A stretch of DNA of 64,000 nt, from the NCBI RefSeq assembly GCF_932526225.1, contig NC_064038.1:12337070-12401069 (forward strand), written 5' to 3'. The notes beneath the pieces were generated by a model. It saw only the letters and a list, made by a program, of their open reading frames with translations. It was not told the DNA's origin and searched no databases. A program made the translations under genes and the position numbers. The stretch is from Nematostella vectensis (lineage: Eukaryota; Cnidaria; Anthozoa; Actiniaria; Edwardsiidae). Positions 35,164-50,789 of the stretch are shown piece after piece (positions within the stretch are counted from its first letter, which is position 1; every line of letters begins with the position of its first letter).

Positions 35164-35577
35164 ATGGCCTCTGTCGCGATTTTGATTGGCGGCGCCGTCC
35201 TGAACGCGACTGCATTCGTTGGTGGCAACTACCTCGCAAAGTTCCTGTCGAACGATGAGAGCCCCGCCTTAGCCGAGAAGGAGAGGCACGACAAGGCCCT
35301 AGAGAAATACCAACAAGACTATGGACGCTACCAACAGCGGCGACAAAAAATCCTCGATTGGCAAGCTCAAAGTCGCGAGAGAGGGTCCCTCTCAAAGCAG
35401 AACTTCACCGACACCGACTACGCGCTCAAACTCTACAACCAGACCTCCCTGGAGTCGATGCGGGCCCCCGAGCTGTCCGACTACTACGTACCCAGCAAAA
35501 CGCAGAAGAACGCCGAGTTGGCGTACATAGGCGCCGGCGCTCTCGCCATCGGCTACGCAGCCAGCCGCTTGCTGTGA
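35164..35577 (+). CDS. Polinton-associated protein with terminal hydrophobic segments (137 aa), unit 2
   Basis: Open copy of 6984-7397; the only residue difference is KILDW for KIIDW. Stop TGA at 35575-35577, followed seven bases later by the large hairpin upstream of integrase. Confidence 0.62.
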   Translation: MASVAILIGGAVLNATAFVGGNYLAKFLSNDESPALAEKERHDKALEKYQQDYGRYQQRRQKILDWQAQSRERGSLSKQNFTDTDYALKLYNQTSLESMRAPELSDYYVPSKTQKNAELAYIGAGALAIGYAASRLL

Positions 35578-35584
35578 TGCAGCT

Positions 35585-35708
35585 GCCGTCTGCTATGCCT
35601 TCGGCGTACGTATACGCACGTATGCGTCTAGGTGGCCTTTTTCCATGCTGCGCGTATACGTGTGCGTATACGTGTGCGTATACGTACGCCGAAGGCGTAG
35701 CAGACGGC
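35585..35708. repeat. Large inverted repeat upstream of integrase, unit 2
   Basis: Arms of 35 nt (35585-35619 and 35674-35708) pair with one mismatch. The inner sequence adds alternating cgtatacgtgtgcgtatacg units, one more than in unit 1. It ends 44 bp before the integrase ATG at 35753. Confidence 0.75.
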
Positions 35709-35752
35709 ATCCGCCTGTTGGAGACTGACTCCCCCGTCGCGATACGCACGTA

Positions 35753-36706
35753 ATGGCCCGCCGGAACGGTAAGCGCATGTCCGACGAAGAACTCGATGCG
35801 TTCCTTCGTCCTATATACTACGCCAGAGGCGGCTTCCAGGGAGTGACCGCTCTGCACACCAAACTTCCCAAGGGCTCAGCCTCCATAGATCGAGTGCGCA
35901 AGTGGGTAAGCTCTCAGCCCGTCGGGGGCTACACACAGACGCCCCCTCCTCCGACTACCTACGCCCACTTCTAGGAGCAGATACCAAACCGTATCCACCA
36001 GTCGGACCTGCTATTCTTGCCAACCGACCGCGGGTACAAGTATGCCCTGACCGTCGTTGACGTTGCTTCACGATATAAAGCCGCCCGCCCACTGAGGACT
36101 AAGAGCGCGGCCGTCGTCTCCCGCGAACTCGCTGGCATCTATGCAGAGGGACCCCTCACATGGCCTAAAGTCCTCATGGTTGATGACGGCACGGAGTTCA
36201 AGGGTGCTACCACGAAGCTCCTAACAGACCACGGGGTGGAAGTCCGACGGGCTGAGCCAGGGCACCACAGGAGCCAAGCTTTCGCCGAGTCTTTCCATCG
36301 CTGGCTGGCGCAGCGCCTATTTCGTGCGCAGTACTCGAGGGAGCTTGCGTCCGGCAAGACAAACCGCGAGTGGATTACTGCTTTGCCAATCGTCATCTCG
36401 GACATGAACGCAACGAAGACTCGCATGACTGGCCTTGCGCCTGAGGACGCCATAAAGCTGAGGCGCGTGCCTCTCAAAGCCGAAAAGCCTTCCCTAGAGG
36501 TCCCCTTAGAGGTCGGAACAGAGGTGTACATCGCCGTAAACGAGGAAGACCTTCAGGACAAGGGCCGACGGCGAGCGACGGACCCGTGGTGGACAAGCAA
36601 GGCGTACCCAATACTAAAGAGGGTCATGGAGCCCGGACAGCCTGTGTTCTATTACACGGCGTACTCTGAGCACGGCTTCACGCGATCGCAGTTGCGCGTT
36701 GCGTGA
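35753..36706 (+). pseudogene. Retroviral-type (rve) integrase, premature stop
   Basis: Same gene as 7572-8525, but a TCG to TAG change at 35972-35974 ends it after residue 73, before the catalytic core. The core remains readable downstream (36017-36706) with all three catalytic acidic residues. One further difference, Lys to Gln just before the first catalytic Asp, is seen. The stop is private to unit 2. Confidence 0.88.
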
Positions 36707-39700
36707 TCAGCGCTTGTGCCTTCTATTGCAGCTAAGGCACGTGATTCTGACATTCCACTTGTAGTGACCCTGACTGTCGTCCAGCCGGTCGATACTGAAG
36801 CATTGGGGATGGCTCTTGGTGTAGCCCTGAAGCAGAAGCTGAGTGCCAGAGACCGTGCACTTATTTTCCGCGTCAGCAATCATGCGGAGTACGTGGTCCA
36901 CCGTCAGAACGTGTTGCGATCCAGTGTACTTTGTGCGACCCTTTTGCCTGTCGTCTATAGCGTATCGCTTGATTCGCGCTATAATGAGCTCTTCACTGGG
37001 CGTAGCCTGCAGTCCTGTGGGAACCAAGGCACCTGGGGTGTCATCGGGGGGATCACGCGGACTATCTGGTCGGCGAGCCGCACGCGGGAGATGCCGGTGT
37101 ACACAGCATTCGTGATCCAGCCCTCTAAGCTGTGGTCTATGATAAACAGACGTCTTGGGTTCTGGATGGTCTTGCCCTGCACCTGGTGGACTGTCCCCCA
37201 ACCCGCGTACTTCCACTCGAGGGGAAGCCCGTTAAGGACCACGCCGAGAGGGACCTCGACTACCGTGCCTTTGTACGCGTCGACCTTCTCGCCCCTTTTG
37301 CCTGGCACGAGCACCGGCCGTCCTTGCTTGCGATAACGATGCGCGACGCTAGGATCGGGGTCAAAGCGGATGGTTGCTGGCAGTCGGGGGTAGTTTTTCT
37401 TGTGGTGCTCTACCAATCGCTGCTGGACAAGGGCCCCCATCTTGTTGGTCGAGCACACCCACATATCGCTTGGGTGGGCCCGCTCGATCGCCGCGTCGAA
37501 CGCCACCCCATCCCACTCCTCTCGAAACACCTCAAGCTGTTGACACCAAATCCGGCCCTTTATATCGTGGAGCCTGGAGGAAAGGGCGGCAGAGCCGCAG
37601 TCGCATGTACTGTACGGATTTCCGCAGTCTTCACACAGGCAGCGGTAGTCGGACTCGAACCAGCGGATGTTCCCTTGTGCCCACTCCTTGAGCATATCGT
37701 GAGGCCCCTCTTTATCCCCCCAGGGCGGGACCTGTCCATAGTCGCCACAACACACTACCTGACACGGCCGCGTGGCGAGATACCCTAGGATGACGCGTAG
37801 CACTTTAGTCTGCACCTTACAGCACTCGTCAATGATGATTACTTCTGCGAGACGGTCGAGTTTGTGCCCCAGCTCGGAAGGTCTCCACTCCTCTATCGGC
37901 TTCTCCGCTGGTATGCAGAGGTAGTGGTGGTAGGTTTGAGCCTTCACCGCGAGGCGCGGGTTGTTGCGATGGTCGTGGGCGAGGTCGTTCTCGGGGGTGA
38001 GCACCACAGCGTTACGGCCACGGAACATGCTCACCACCCACTCGGTCTTCCCCGATCCTCCCTGGCCGGCTAGATACATCCTCGCAGAGGTCGCGGCCAC
38101 CAGATTGCACGGCAGACTCGGCGCAGTGCTTGGCTCCCTAGCCAAGCACCCCGACCTCTTCGGACCCCAAGCCGCCTCGGGCCGCCACTCGTACCCAGGC
38201 CTCTTGTGGCGCCACTCTCCATACCTCGGATTTCGCTCCAAGAGCTTCACACCACCGGGCACCGCCTTTGCGTATATGGCATCTGTGCACACACGGAGGA
38301 CGTCTTCGCGAGGGAACCGCCTCAACATGCGTCGCAACGCTATGTTTGTGTACGCCAAGACGAAGGCCCTGATGTGGTACCATTGTGAGCGCCGGACTCC
38401 GTCTTTGTATTGGATCAGATGAGCCCCGTCGGCATGCTCGAAGTTAAGTAAGTGGTCGGTGCCCGCAAGGAGGTTTGTCAGATACGCGGCTTCTTCACGG
38501 TCACGGACTACGATTGAGGACTCGTCGCCATGGCGAGCGCACTTGCCTACGAAACGCACAGCGAGATCTCGACCCTGCGAGTCTTCGCCTCCGGGGCCGG
38601 AGTGGGGGAACTTGATGGAGTCCTTTTTTCCGACGCTATACAACACCTCCCTCGCCGCGGCCATAGCGAGGTCACCCGAGTCTAGCAGGTCCTTGAGCTC
38701 TGGCGTGGTGATCCAGCCCTCGTTTTGTTCCAAGTGCTGCCCTACCCTCCCGGAAGTGTAGGGGTGGCAGGCCTCAGAGAACCCCCACTCGGTCAACTGA
38801 ATGGCCCCGGTCAGTTGAAGAACCTCGCTCAATTGCCGTCCCGCAACATCCGCGATACGATACACGTTCGTAGGGAAGCCGTATTTCCGTACCAGATCAA
38901 TGGCGTCCGAGGCGCCGCCGAAGACACTGTCCTCGCATCCTGGGTACGCCGCACGCATGTCGATGTGAGCATGAGGATGCGCCCCTAAGTTTTCCCTGCT
39001 ATTTCACACTCTTGACTCAACCTGCGCCGCTCGCCAGACGTCCCTGTATTTAGGAGGCGTTGGCCTGATGTTTTCTCTTTGGGTCCACTTCTTGAAGCGA
39101 TACCCTATTGCGCAGCCCATCGAGTGCGTAGCTTCGATGTACTCTTGGAAGGCTGGGTGATCATCAGGGAGCCATTGAGGATCATGTCCAGTCTCGTCTG
39201 TAAACGCCCTGTCGATAGCCCATCCGTCTTGTCCCGATAGGTACAGTTTGCCTTCGTGCGTGACTATAACACGCCCACACAGCCAGATCCTCGTGCTTCT
39301 GGGGATCGCCCTGTTTATGAAGCGGATGAGCGCCTCTCGCACCTTCGCCTCGTGAGTTTTTGCGGCGGCACAGGTAGCGCGAGGCGCTGGCATTCCCTGA
39401 CATAGCGAACGAAGCTCCCTCTCAGCCTCGAAGTCTAGGCCGTGGACGCTCGCGGTCGCAGGTGGTTAAGTCGGAAGCTCCGCCCAGGCGTGGTTATTGT
39501 GGCAAGGGATGGTGATCCTCGTCTTAGTCCCGTACTTCCCCGAGTCCCACAGGACGTTACCCAGGGCGTCCACGGCTACTAGCTTTACCTCGAGCTTCCT
39601 TTCCATCTCAAAGAGGTCCTCTTTGGTGCACCCCGTGGTGGCCAGCTTCTTGTCAAATCGCTCGAGGATCTTGCCTCGTGTCTTGGTTAGACCAAGGGAG

Positions 39701-40533
39701 CGCGAGGTGCCGCGGTTCCTCAAGAAGTCGGCAACACGGCTCACAACACAGTTAACGAATGCGTCACCCCCCTCTCGCACAAACATTGGCCCAGGCTCAC
39801 CATTTTGCTCAGGTAAAGGTCGAAGCTCGTATCTCACGTAGACGAGGTACTCTCGCCCCTTCTCCCAAATACCCGCATCGATGCCTTCCAGGGCGCCGAC
39901 TGCGATTTGGCCCCCCCTTTTGACTAACAATCCACCGATCTTGTGCTCCGAGCGCCCTTCCTCCTCTGTGATTGGCGCCAATGGCTCTGCGGGGGCCTTA
40001 CCAACGACCGTGAAGAGTCTGTAACGCCGGTCGGGGTCTACCATCTCGAGCACCAGCGGAAGCACTGCGTTCGCCCGCAGAGACTCTCGCTCGTGCGAGA
40101 CCCACCACACCGAGCCGTCGTCATTAATATCAGGCCCCCGCACAACCGGCTTTAGAGCAATCACACCTGTCCCACCAAGATCTCGCATCTCCTGGTAAAC
40201 ACTGGCGCTTATGTCTCGGCCCCGTAGAGTGGCATCCACGCTTGGGAACCGAAGATGGGCGCCGCCGACGAAGAGAGAGTAGTACGTCTCGGGGTCTAAG
40301 CTCTCCGGGCCCTCCTGCTGCCGGGGCGGCAGCAGAGGGTCGAACTCGCGCCAGACCTCCTCCGTCCACACCTTCTCCGGTACGAGCGGCTTAAGCAGCC
40401 TGTGTTTGACATCGTCGGGGATGTCCTCGTCCAGGATGTTTTGTACCAGCCCTGCCAGTACGGCGGGCGCCTCTTTGTCGCGCATGCTATCGAGAATCTC
40501 CTCTATGTAGGCGTCCATGTTCGGGCACACCAT
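36707..40533 (-). pseudogene. Family-B polymerase palm/SF1 helicase/HNH gene (unit 2, three breaks)
   Basis: Starts at ATG 40531-40533. Frame segments 40605-39466, 39393-39004 and 38958-36979 are all in the same phase, separated only by a TAA (39466-39468, shared) and a TGA (39004-39006, private). Together they look like one gene. The first part has a DALGNVLWDSG/HNNHAW segment. The third begins with polymerase motif A (DMRAAYP) and has motif C-like CTDAIY at residues 224-229. A complete SF1 helicase follows: Walker A GQGGSGKT 298-305, Walker B IIIDE 374-378, motif III GDYGQVP 405-411, motif V VHQVQGKT 590-597, motif VI YTGISRVR 620-627, plus a Cys cluster 440-454. A frame change near 36980-37040 leads to an HNH-like end (CTVSG, FSIDRLDDSQGH, NVRITCLSCNRRH). 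Confidence 0.78.
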
Positions 40534-40586
40534 GAGCCACCCAGTCTCTAACTGAGAGTTGGGGTAAACCCTGCGCCACCCAATCT

Positions 40587-40913
40587 CTAATTGACCGCAC
40601 CGCACCGCACCGCTGCGATGTCAGATAGGACGGGTGCGAACCACTCCCGAGCGCGCCTCTCGATGCTGCGCATCCTCTGCCCTTCACGATTTGCTCCGCA
40701 GGGGCGACACAGCCGCGTCTCCGACTGAGTCCCTATGCCGCAGACCCTGCACGGCACGGGGAGGGGGCTGCCCTTACGGAGCCTTTGGAGGTGCACCTTG
40801 CAGTAGGTGTCCAAGCACTTCCGGCCGCACGTGTTTGCGCGGCCGATCCTTAGCCACCCGCAGTAATCTTTTCCTCGCCCCATCCTTCGAACGCTCGGTA
40901 TACCACAGGACAT
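40587..40913 (-). CDS. Cysteine-rich zinc-binding protein of the element, unit 2
   Basis: Open from ATG 40911-40913 to TAG 40587-40589, with the same two Cys clusters (one Arg to Lys change, CGRKC). The stop at 40587 is probably the older state, because the same tctctaa string recurs in the adjacent 32-bp direct repeat. The upstream end of the replication gene frame overlaps this stop slightly. Confidence 0.65.
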   Translation of the reverse strand: MSCGIPSVRRMGRGKDYCGWLRIGRANTCGRKCLDTYCKVHLQRLRKGSPLPVPCRVCGIGTQSETRLCRPCGANREGQRMRSIERRAREWFAPVLSDIAAVRCGAVN

Positions 40914-40939
40914 ACGAATGTCTAATTGAAAACCCAACG

Positions 40940-41462
40940 CCTAATTAATTATTCATGCACGCGAAACACCGGCCCTAATTGATTATTCATGCACGCGAAA
41001 CACCTGCCCCTAATTGATTATTCGTGTTCGCGAAATCTATTTTGCCTACATTAACTTTTGCCGATTGTTTATGTACGTGAAATCGATTTGGCCTTCATTA
41101 GCTTTTGCCGATTGTTTATGTACGCGAAACATTATCTGAAATCGATTTGGCCAAAACCATCTATGTACGTGAAATCGATTTGGCCTACATTAGCTTTTGC
41201 CGATTGTTTATGTACGCGAAACATTATCTGAAATCGATTTGGCCAAAATCATCTATGTACGTGAAATCGATTTGGCCCACATTAGCTTTTGCCGATTGTT
41301 CATGTACGTGAAACATTATACGCTCGATATATAGAGACGGAGCTGGGGGGCTCGGAGGGACGATTCGCGTCTCCCAAGCCCAAGACGGGAGGCGGTGCTG
41401 GGAGGCCCGGAGGGGCGATCCACGCCTCCCACCAGTTCCTCTGAAATCCCCCAGTCCCCCCC
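40940..41462. repeat. Right terminal inverted repeat, unit 2
   Basis: About 523 bp, complementary to the left end. It holds two copies of a 92-bp tandem unit (atgtacgcgaaacattatct, ClaI-type atcgat, gccgattgt) and three attattcrtg(c/t)..cgcgaaa units at its inner end. Confidence 0.9.
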
Positions 41463-41468
41463 GTTGTT
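41463..41468. repeat. Target-site duplication GTTGTT, right of element (unit 2)
   Basis: Matches 29032-29037 and marks the right boundary of the element with host DNA. Confidence 0.85.
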
Positions 41469-41723
41469 TGACATGCGTTATCAACGCCAGCCCCAAGCAA
41501 TTTTTGGCCGAGGTACGTATTCCAAGAAAGGCGAAAATACGGCCACTCTGAACGCACCCCCAGAGAAACATTTTAGTGAGACATTTTAGTGCGCGACAAA
41601 TCTTCTACAAACAAAGGCAAAACATATGTTTTTCATTCTTTTAGCTTTTCTCTGATTGGTTCAACCCCGGCTTTTTCTTTGGCCACCTAAAAGTTGACAA
41701 AGTTTGCCATTCCAATTTTAGAC

Positions 41724-45879
<4,156 letters not shown>

Positions 45880-46996
45880 GGGACCACGAGAAAGTAGAAA
45901 TCCAACCACATAAGAACTCTAAGCACCGAAGCATTCTAAACGCGTGCATTTTATGTTGAGCCATAATCATGTCACTCAAGGTTTTTTTTTGTCGGCTTTA
46001 CAATCCGAAAGGCGCGTCGATAAGTCGCGCCGATTATCGCCGAGATCTTTCACAAAATGCAATCTTCAGGCCCGAGGTTTCACCAAACTCTAAGAACATT
46101 CCGAGAACGTGCCAGGCCGCATATATTAGCAAAATATATTTTCGTTTGATGCATTTTAAAGTGTCAAACCGAATTGAGTTCATAATAGCAACCTTCCCAA
46201 CATAACACACCAATCCGCTCAGAAATGGCGGAGAAGCGCCCTTACTACCCGTCCCCATCCGCCTAACCTTAGAGCCTTACTTCTTTTCATATACTTCAAG
46301 CACATACAAAAGCCAAAAACTAAATAATCAACAAACATTCATTTTTCAACCTTGAAATTCTCCAAAAATAAGAACAGCCCAGCGTCAACTGAGAAGTAAT
46401 ACTGTCATATAAAAAAAAGAGTGTATATGGAAACATCATACGCTGGCAAAGTATCAATTGTTAGAATTTTTAGCATTAATAGCAGGTCAACCGAACTGGT
46501 ACATGGCTGATCTTAGTGACCACTTCTTTAGTATTCCAATAACGCGACTAGAGAGATTTTAAGTAGAACTAATGATGTAATATCATAAGAACCTAAAGCA
46601 CATAAAATATAAGAGGATTCCGCGCAAGGTAGCATGCATTCCAACTTGTGTAACTCTCACTCATAGTGATGAGTACTTAGAGCCATTAATAAACATCCCA
46701 TGGAATCACCCAGCAAGGAATTTTATAAATTGCACCCCCACCCCTTATGTCACTTGTACCAACTTACCCACGTGGTACGAAATGTATGAGAACCATTGAA
46801 TATCCAATGGTACCTCCCAGCAAGGAGCTTCACAGGGAAGGATCCAAAAGTTCCAGGGTAGCAAGAAATTTCAGAAAGAAGGACCCGGATTAATTGTTCT
46901 TCCCGGGATTTCCTCATATTTCTTGCTATATAAGGATCTGAAAAAAAAATAGGTGGGGGCACCCCTAGATCCGCCCCTGCTTTCATATCAAGAGTG
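45880..46996. other. Intergenic DNA downstream of lectin, unit 2
   Basis: Copy of 17737-18883 with scattered substitutions; no gene seen. Confidence 0.6.
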
Positions 46997-47019
46997 GGTG
47001 GGTGGGTAGATGGCTGGAT

Positions 47020-47107
47020 GGGTGGATGGATGGATGGATGGATGGATGGATGGATGGATGGATGGATGGATGGATGGATGGATGGATGGATGGATGGATG
47101 GATGGAT
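47020..47107. repeat. (GGAT)n microsatellite, 3' tail of non-LTR retrotransposon, unit 2
   Basis: Shorter version (about 21 units) of the unit 1 tail. Confidence 0.8.
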
Positions 47108-47292
47108 AGATTTTTATTAGGGGTAACACTTAATATATAAACAGATAATTTACACGTGGCCCTCAGGGAAAACAAAAATAAATAAAGTGATATTTAGGTG
47201 AACTGGGAAAAATCTATATACATTATCTATTTACATTATCTATATACACTATCTATTTACATTATCTATTTACATTATCTATATACATGAAT

Positions 47293-48010
47293 TTACAATT
47301 TTAATTTTTGGAGAGCCATAGCAAAGGAGCCAACGGATCGACACTCCTTTGTCTCTCGTGGGAGCGAGTTCCAGAGTTTTGCGCCGCTGTACTCGAATGT
47401 TCTCTTTCCATAATTATGTTTTATCCTCGGTAACACGAGATCGTTTTTTGCTTGGCGAGTGTTCTTTAAGTGAACGTCAGCAAATCTCTTGAATTTAGCC
47501 ATGAGGTGGTCTGAAGCCATTACATTAAGGACCATTGTAAACTTGATTCTCCTAGCTCGTTTAGTGAAAGGCTCTATGTTGAGTTCTTCAAATAGCGCCA
47601 TCGAGTGATCGTACCATTTCTTGTCAGCTATTATTCGTGCTGCCCGTTTTTGAAGTAAGAGTATCGTATTGTCGTGCTCTATGAGATTATCCACCAAACT
47701 GTTATACAGTAATCCATTAGAGGCTGTATTAGAACATTGAAAAACATTTTTCTTGCTGTCATTGACAGGAAGTGCTTTGTTCTACGTAGAAGCCCCAGGC
47801 GTTTCCGGATCTTTTGGGAGACATATCGGCTGTGCTTCTTCCATGATAGCGTGTTTTCTATTTGCACCCCAAGTAATTTTGTAGATGTTACAGTTTCAAG
47901 AGTCTTACCGTCAAATTGGACTTCTAGATTGCTTCCAGATTTTTGTAGTTCACGTAATTTCGGGGCACTGCATACGATCATAACTTTTGTTTTCTCGTTG
48001 TTTTTGGAAA
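47293..48010 (-). pseudogene. Non-LTR retrotransposon reverse transcriptase, C-terminal fragment (unit 2)
   Basis: Copy of 19196-19930 broken into two frames (47981-47679 and 47697-47293) by a change near 47690. It also lacks about 9 codons (MVLNVMASD region) relative to unit 1. This confirms it decays neutrally. Confidence 0.85.
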
Positions 48011-50013
48011 AACTACATGATTCTTGAAATTTTTAAGGTTACCGTACCGCAGGTGCTTCGTTAACATTATGGCTTGTAATCAGAAGAGAAAAACAGTGAC
48101 TGTGACCATCTTTGGTCAGAAAAAAAGGTACCGGAAAAGAAATCAAGAGACCTTCTTACCAGTCCCTCAAAACGACAACGTTTTCTTCATATGATAAATT
48201 GTCAGCCGTATGCCACTTGTACCTTTTTCCAGATATAAGTACCACCACACCCACATGTTTCGTGTATAATAATGCATGGGAACCATTGAATATCCCAAAC
48301 TGTCCATCTCTTGTGGACACTATATATATTTTTGGCCCGACTAAAGTTTCAGATACTATAAACTAGTGTGACATAACGTTTGTTTCTACATTCCAGATGT
48401 TATTTAGTGTCCTTGTTACCACATTGTGCATTTGGGAATGTGATACATTATATATATATATTTTTTAATGCTTCTAGGGGGAGTATACACTGAATTACGG
48501 GTCTGTCAGTAACAATTAAACAGCCAGCAATAAATAATGGGAAAAAAACGCATGTGTCGTTGTAACTGTTATTTCAGTGACGCAGTGCTCGAGTCCGTTG
48601 GTGGAGCCAACCGACGGGTAGCAAGTCCGGCGGCCAGATCTTAGATTGTATTTATGTGTAATAACAGAAGGACGTCTCACAAGATTATTTAAAATGTTAT
48701 GTTTAGACTTTTTAACAAAGATCTTGCAAGCATTAGTTCGCCTGTTTCTCAAGTTAGAGCTGGGCAAAGGAAAGGGCTTCATCATAAGAGGTATTTGGGG
48801 AAATGATGCGAAGGGAAGTATTATTGATAATAATAATAATAATTAATATTAATAATAACAACACAAGGATATTACTTCTGTAACGTCCTATATCTCGATC
48901 ATTAACGCTCTATACCTATTCTTCATCTCAGGATTAGCAAGAAACAAAAATTTGATGCAAGGGGCTTTTATATTTCCTTGTTCAGGCCCGTACCCAAAAA
49001 GGGACTTTCGGCCGTTGTGTGTGTGTGTGTGTGGGGGGGGTACCCCCTGCACCCCCCTTGGTGCGGGCCTGTTGTTATCTGTTTTATAACATCATTATTT
49101 ACCATCACATGATCAAATTGTAGTTAAGATTTGATACAATATGCTGTATATATAAATTTAGAATATTTGTAATAAAAATATATATAGTTTTATATATAAG
49201 GTAAATATATGTAACTTTTTAATGGTTAAACTTATACAGTTGGTCTTTTTGAAAACGGCATAGATTTCAATTTCAAAAGTACAATTAAAAAAATTATTTT
49301 CAATGAAATATCTTAACGGTTTCTTGAAAACGCGTCAAGTTGAAGTTTCCACAAAGCTAAGGCAGGCACTTTTGTAAAACTCCTTTAACTGGTATGGCTT
49401 GTAACCATAATACATCTTTTAAGTTTTGGCTAATATCTATAACTAGTTATGCAAACAATAATATATTATTCCCAAATGGGAGCTGATCCCTGCAATTTAA
49501 GGCGTTCGGTTCTCTAACTACAACTTATTAAGTGTTCATAAGTTGATAAGTATGTCACAAATGAGGAAGCTTTCTAAACCATAGAATTGAATTTCTTAAC
49601 ACTAACAAGATTTACTGCTATTATAGTTATAGTCTATAACTATAGCCATTGGGAAACTGCCCTAGTTACCTGATCTTCGGTTAACGTAGGTTTTTTTACG
49701 TTTACCAATTAAGAAAATAGGCGTTTTACTATTACCGTTATTTTTTCAGTTGACAGTAATTTTTCTCAAATTCACGCTAAACGCTTATATTTTTGCCATT
49801 TTCCAGCTAACGGTATAACGGTTATCCCCATTGAGGCCCTCTAAGGATGATTGCTGGTTGACAATTCCCAGACTACGCAAGGAGCAAGACAAGGTGCACC
49901 CCTCCCCCTTTGGCCGCCAAAAAGTGGGCCATTTCATATAAAGGAATCTTCAAATCCTACGCTTTTTATGATACTTATGACTGCGCACCCCCCACCCACC
50001 CCCGCCCCTCAGC
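48011..50013. other. AT-rich intergenic DNA with repeats, unit 2
   Basis: Counterpart of 19980-22132, with a shorter (GT)n/(G)n tract at about 49014-49041. No gene supported. Confidence 0.5.
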
Positions 50014-50304
50014 CTATTCTGGGTACGCGCCGAGTTTTATACATTGTAACTGTATTTCATGTGCTTTTGTATGACCGGCTAAGTACATATCACTACTTGG
50101 TTGCTGCGTTTCCATTGATGCCTGCTCGACAATACTCTGCAAATCAAACATTTCGGCCTCTTCTTTAATATCGCCCAGTGAGATACAATTCCCAAAGGCT
50201 TGCTTTGCTTGTTCCTTTACCGTAGAATCACAGATGTTCATCACACTTATATCACTTTGTTGACTCCCCACATCTTGCAAGCAGCCTGAAGCATTTTCAA
50301 GGCT
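50014..50304 (-). CDS. Coiled-coil gene, last exon (unit 2)
   Basis: Minus-strand exon with a phase-0 acceptor (tttatag) and stop TAG at 50014-50016. It encodes about 96 residues, acidic, with SLENASGCLQDVG at the start and KEEAEMFDLQSIVEQAS in the middle. It is the 3' end of the gene whose other exons are at 50790-50930, 51928-52630 and probably 53844-53900. The product is unknown. Confidence 0.55.
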   Translation of the reverse strand, partial: SLENASGCLQDVGSQQSDISVMNICDSTVKEQAKQAFGNCISLGDIKEEAEMFDLQSIVEQASMETQQPSSDMYLAGHTKAHEIQLQCIKLGAYPE

Positions 50305-50351
50305 CTATAAACAAAAATTAACTAAAACGTTAATCATTCCAATATACTTTA

Positions 50352-50521
50352 CCCGGGCCCGTACCCAGAGGTGGGGGGGGGGGGGGATGCAGGGGGTTTT
50401 TGTAGACAGAACTATGAAACTTTTTGGTAGCCAAATCCGATAAGAAACATCTGGCATACTGGCATAAATGAATCCCTTTTTGGTCTTTCGGGGTTGAACC
50501 AGAAAATTCACCCCCTCCCCG

Positions 50522-50558
<37 letters not shown>

Positions 50559-50625
50559 TGAGGTCCACTTTTTCGGATTTCACACCCCCCACCCCCACCC
50601 CAAGAAAAACCCTGGTTATGGGCCT
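50352..50625. mobile_element. Non-autonomous DNA element with gggcccgtaccca/tatgggcc ends, unit 2
   Basis: Same as 22470-22735. Confidence 0.4.
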
Positions 50626-50789
50626 AATCCTGGTTCGTGAATAACTCAAAAACAGGAGTCTTGTATTTAGAGAATGCTTAGAAAATTCATGGCCGTTATC
50701 GCATAGGTAATGGTATCTTTTAGGATCATTTCTGAATTTCTCTGTATCGAGATCTTGAGAGTATCCCCTAGCTGCTGTGTATCTTTTAC

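Larger units (their letters stand above)
29038..41462. mobile_element. Polinton/Maverick-like element, unit 2 copy (both ends present)
   Basis: The element is bounded by inverted repeats whose outer ends are seven G residues on the left and seven C residues on the right, and is flanked on both sides by GTTGTT. A 6-bp duplication is the known hallmark of Polinton integration by a retroviral-type integrase. Length is 12,425 bp, including a SINE of about 348 bp inside the left repeat. Gene order from the left: minus membrane protein, minus minor capsid, minus coiled-coil membrane protein, plus major capsid, plus ATPase, four small plus genes, plus integrase, minus polymerase/helicase/HNH, minus zinc-ribbon protein. 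An internal 1,861-bp deletion and several stops make this copy defective. Confidence 0.93.
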
